A stretch of 64,000 nucleotides of DNA, taken from positions 6,177,501 through 6,241,500 of the forward strand of contig NZ_CP062252.1 in NCBI RefSeq assembly GCF_014863605.1, in the 5' to 3' direction. The notes under the pieces are model-generated. The model did not search any database. It was not told the DNA's origin and was given only the letters and a program-made list of their open reading frames with translations. Origin of the DNA: Pseudomonas allokribbensis (GTDB lineage: Bacteria; Pseudomonadota; Gammaproteobacteria; Pseudomonadales; Pseudomonadaceae). Of the stretch, positions 61,575 to 64,000 are shown one piece after another. The translations under genes were made by a program, and so were the position numbers. The number at the start of each line of letters is the position of its first letter. Position 1 is the stretch's first letter.

Positions 61575-64000
61575 TCAGCGGTAATCATCCACCGGCACAC
61601 ACGCGCAGAACAGGTTGCGGTCGCCATAGACGTTGTCCACCCGGTTCACCGCCGGCCAGTATTTGTGCGCCTTGGTATGCGCATCCGGCGTGATGCCCTG
61701 CTCAATAGTGTAAGGCCGCTCCCAGACGCCGGTGACATCGGCCAGCGTATGCGGCGCACGCTTGAGCGGATTGTCCTCGGCCGGCCAGTTGCCGTTTTGC
61801 ACTTCGGTGATTTCCGCGCGGATGCTCAACATGGCGCCGATGAAGCGGTCCAGTTCGGCCTTGGACTCACTCTCGGTCGGCTCGACCATCAAGGTACCCG
61901 GCACCGGGAACGACATGGTCGGCGCATGGAAGCCGTAATCCATCAGGCGTTTGGCGATGTCTTCCTCACTGATGCCGGTCTGCGCTTTCAGCGGCCGCAG
62001 ATCCAGAATGCATTCATGGGCCACCCGATCATTGCGCCCGGTGTAGAGCACGGGAAAGGCGCCGGACAGATGCTGCGCCAGGTAATTCGCCGCGAGGATC
62101 GCCACTTCGCTGGCGTCCGCCAGTTGCGGCCCCATCATGGCGATGTACATCCAGCTGATCGGCAAAATGCTCGCACTGCCCCAGGGCGCTGCGCTCACCG
62201 CACCGTTCTGCGGTTGCGGCCCGTCGATCGGCACCACCGGGTGATTGGCGACGAACGGCGCCAGATGCGCCCGCACACCGATTGGCCCCATGCCCGGCCC
62301 GCCTCCGCCGTGGGGAATGCAGAAGGTCTTGTGCAGGTTCATGTGTGAAACGTCGGCGCCGATGTCCGCCGGCCGCGCCAGTCCGACCTGGGCATTGAGG
62401 TTGGCGCCGTCCATGTACACCTGGCCGCCGTGCTTGTGGATAACTTCGCAGATTTCGCTGATGCCCTCCTCGTACACGCCGTGGGTCGACGGATACGTCG
62501 CCATCAGGCACGACAACTTGTCCCCGGCCTCGGAAGCCTTGGCCTTCAAATCCTCCAGATCGACGTTGCCCGCTTCGTCGCACTCGACGATCACCACCCT
62601 CATCCCGGCCATCTGCGCCGAGGCCGGGTTGGTGCCGTGGGCCGAGGACGGAATCAGGCAGATGTCGCGCCCGCCCTGGTGGCGACTTTCGTGGTATTTG
62701 CGGATCGCCAGCAACCCGGCGTATTCACCCTGGGCACCGGAGTTGGGCTGCATGCAGATCGCGTCGAACCCGGTGATCGCGCACAACCAGCGCTCCAGCT
62801 CTTCGATCATCAGTGTGTAACCGATGGCCTGCTCTCGAGGCACAAACGGGTGAAGGTTGGCGAACTGCGGCCAGGTGATCGGGATCATTTCACTGGTGGC
62901 GTTGAGTTTCATGGTGCAGGAGCCGAGCGGAATCATCGACTGGTTGAGCGCCAGATCCTTGTTCTCCAGCTGCTTGAGGTAGCGCAGCATCTCGGTTTCG
63001 CTGTGATGGGCGTTGAAAACCGGGTGGCGCAGATAGGGTGAACTGCGCAGCAGATTATCCGGAATCCCGGACACCAGCGTTTCAGCGTCGAGTTCTTCGA
63101 CGTTCAATCCATGATCGACACCCAACAGCACATCGAACAGTTTGCCGACCGTGCTCTCGTCACAGGTTTCATCGAGGCTCAGGCCCAAATGGCCGCGACC
63201 GAGAATCCGCAGGTTGATCTGCGCGGCCTGAGCGCTTTCGATGATCGCGGTCTGCGCGCCGCCGACGTCCAGGGTGAGTGTGTCGAAAAAGTGCTCGTTG
63301 ATGCGCTTGATGCCATGCCGCTCAAGGCCGGCGGCGAGGATGCAGGTCAGCCGGTGCACGCGCTGGGCGATCCGCTTCAGCCCTTGCGGCCCGTGATAGA
63401 CCGCGTAAAAACTGGCGATGTTGGCCAGCAAAACCTGGGCGGTGCAGATGTTCGAATTGGCCTTCTCCCGGCGAATATGCTGCTCCCGAGTTTGCAGGGC
63501 CATGCGCAGCGCCACGTTGCCGCGCGCGTCTTTCGAGACGCCGATGATCCGCCCGGGAATCGCCCGTTTGTACTCTTCGCGACTGGCGAAAAACGCCGCG
63601 TGCGGCCCACCATAACCCATCGGCACACCGAAACGCTGGGACGAGCCGAACACCACATCGGCGCCCAGTTCACCCGGCGGGGTCAGCAGCAACAGACTGA
63701 GCAAATCGGCTGCCACACAGGCCAACGCCTGTTGCGCATGCAGGTGATCGATCAACGGACGCAGGTCGCGGACCTCGCCGTGGGTGTCGGGGTATTGCAG
63801 CAGCGCGCCGAACACCTGGTGCTGCTTCAAGTTATCCACCGTGTCGACGATCAGCTCGAAGCCGAAGCCTTCGGCGCGGGTCTGCACCACGGAAATGGTT
63901 TGCGGATGACAGTTTTCGTCGACGAAAAACAGATTGCTCTTCGACTTCGCCACACGTTTGGCCAGCGCCATGGCCTCGGCGGCCGCAGTCGCCTCATCGA
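61575..64000 (-). CDS. gcvP: Glycine dehydrogenase (aminomethyl-transferring), P protein, 3' part
   Basis: PLP subunit of the glycine cleavage system; decarboxylates glycine and passes the aminomethyl group to the H protein lipoyl arm. The window holds about 808 residues; the frame stays open to the right edge (the reading continues upstream through DEATAAAEA), so the first ~150 residues are missing and the internal Met at 63971 is not a start. The PLP lysine is in [18 protein letters not shown]. The upstream half has the paired fold typical of the single-chain P protein. Confidence 0.96.
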   Translation of the reverse strand, partial: DEATAAAEAMALAKRVAKSKSNLFFVDENCHPQTISVVQTRAEGFGFELIVDTVDNLKQHQVFGALLQYPDTHGEVRDLRPLIDHLHAQQALACVAADLLSLLLLTPPGELGADVVFGSSQRFGVPMGYGGPHAAFFASREEYKRAIPGRIIGVSKDARGNVALRMALQTREQHIRREKANSNICTAQVLLANIASFYAVYHGPQGLKRIAQRVHRLTCILAAGLERHGIKRINEHFFDTLTLDVGGAQTAIIESAQAAQINLRILGRGHLGLSLDETCDESTVGKLFDVLLGVDHGLNVEELDAETLVSGIPDNLLRSSPYLRHPVFNAHHSETEMLRYLKQLENKDLALNQSMIPLGSCTMKLNATSEMIPITWPQFANLHPFVPREQAIGYTLMIEELERWLCAITGFDAICMQPNSGAQGEYAGLLAIRKYHESRHQGGRDICLIPSSAHGTNPASAQMAGMRVVIVECDEAGNVDLEDLKAKASEAGDKLSCLMATYPSTHGVYEEGISEICEVIHKHGGQVYMDGANLNAQVGLARPADIGADVSHMNLHKTFCIPHGGGGPGMGPIGVRAHLAPFVANHPVVPIDGPQPQNGAVSAAPWGSASILPISWMYIAMMGPQLADASEVAILAANYLAQHLSGAFPVLYTGRNDRVAHECILDLRPLKAQTGISEEDIAKRLMDYGFHAPTMSFPVPGTLMVEPTESESKAELDRFIGAMLSIRAEITEVQNGNWPAEDNPLKRAPHTLADVTGVWERPYTIEQGITPDAHTKAHKYWPAVNRVDNVYGDRNLFCACVPVDDYR

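Overview
The window reads as chromosome of a Pseudomonas of the P. fluorescens group. It has high GC and dense, short-gapped genes. It carries a complete spu polyamine locus (spuB-spuH plus divergent spuI), ssuEADCBF, OprD, EI-Ntr (ptsP), the 323-residue form of ThyA, and the short GGGAGC-rich inverted repeats usual in this group. Gene order from thyA-lgt through ptsP-rppH-HAD, ilvA-rpiA, serA and the acylase to spu follows, as I remember it, the PA0342 to PA0296 stretch of P. aeruginosa PAO1, so most of it is conserved backbone.

Layout. 1-2139: start of an ABC importer for an organophosphonate-type substrate and its LysR regulator. 2156-4957: cadA/cadR metal efflux around a MerR-type operator. 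5017-14209: thyA-lgt, a TauE-family permease, an NRDE protein, ptsP-rppH, a HAD phosphatase, a DUF2269 protein and ilvA. 14358-20793: rpiA, two tandem SdiA-regulated-type proteins, an FAH-family protein, D-2-hydroxyglutarate dehydrogenase and divergent serA. 20857-25613: small conserved proteins (DUF4399, an unusually short solute-binding protein, DUF523, a 2OG oxygenase, an alpha/beta hydrolase, DUF6436).

25614-28790 is the clearest accessory block. It encodes an S-type pyocin with an HNH DNase domain, its immunity gene, a terminator, and a second divergent immunity gene. A PrtN P-box-like site lies upstream. An Ntn acylase of the AHL/penicillin family follows, then a GlxA-type regulator divergent from an HD-domain hydrolase.

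33150-43620 is the polyamine locus: a transporter (spuDEFGH), an aminotransferase (spuC), two gamma-glutamylpolyamine synthetases (spuB, spuI), and spuA reduced to a decayed fragment. 43738-52999 is mainly sulfur supply: ssuF-B-C-D-A-E for sulfonates, a 1-Cys peroxiredoxin (lsfA type), an OprD porin and an orphan taurine/sulfonate-type binding protein. An 11-base AT-rich motif is shared by two of these upstream regions and appears in a related form in the third. 53039-64000 holds argA and argE, a CYTH-CHAD triphosphatase, an Lrp-family regulator divergent from a small ACT-like protein, an orphan GspE-type ATPase, an unrecognised membrane protein, a DUF2388 protein and the 3' part of gcvP.

No rRNA, tRNA, CRISPR array, transposase or integrase was seen. 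The points most worth a second look are the double-immunity pyocin cassette, the decayed spuA inside an otherwise intact locus, the shared motif at sulfur genes, and the Lrp/ACT-like pair.
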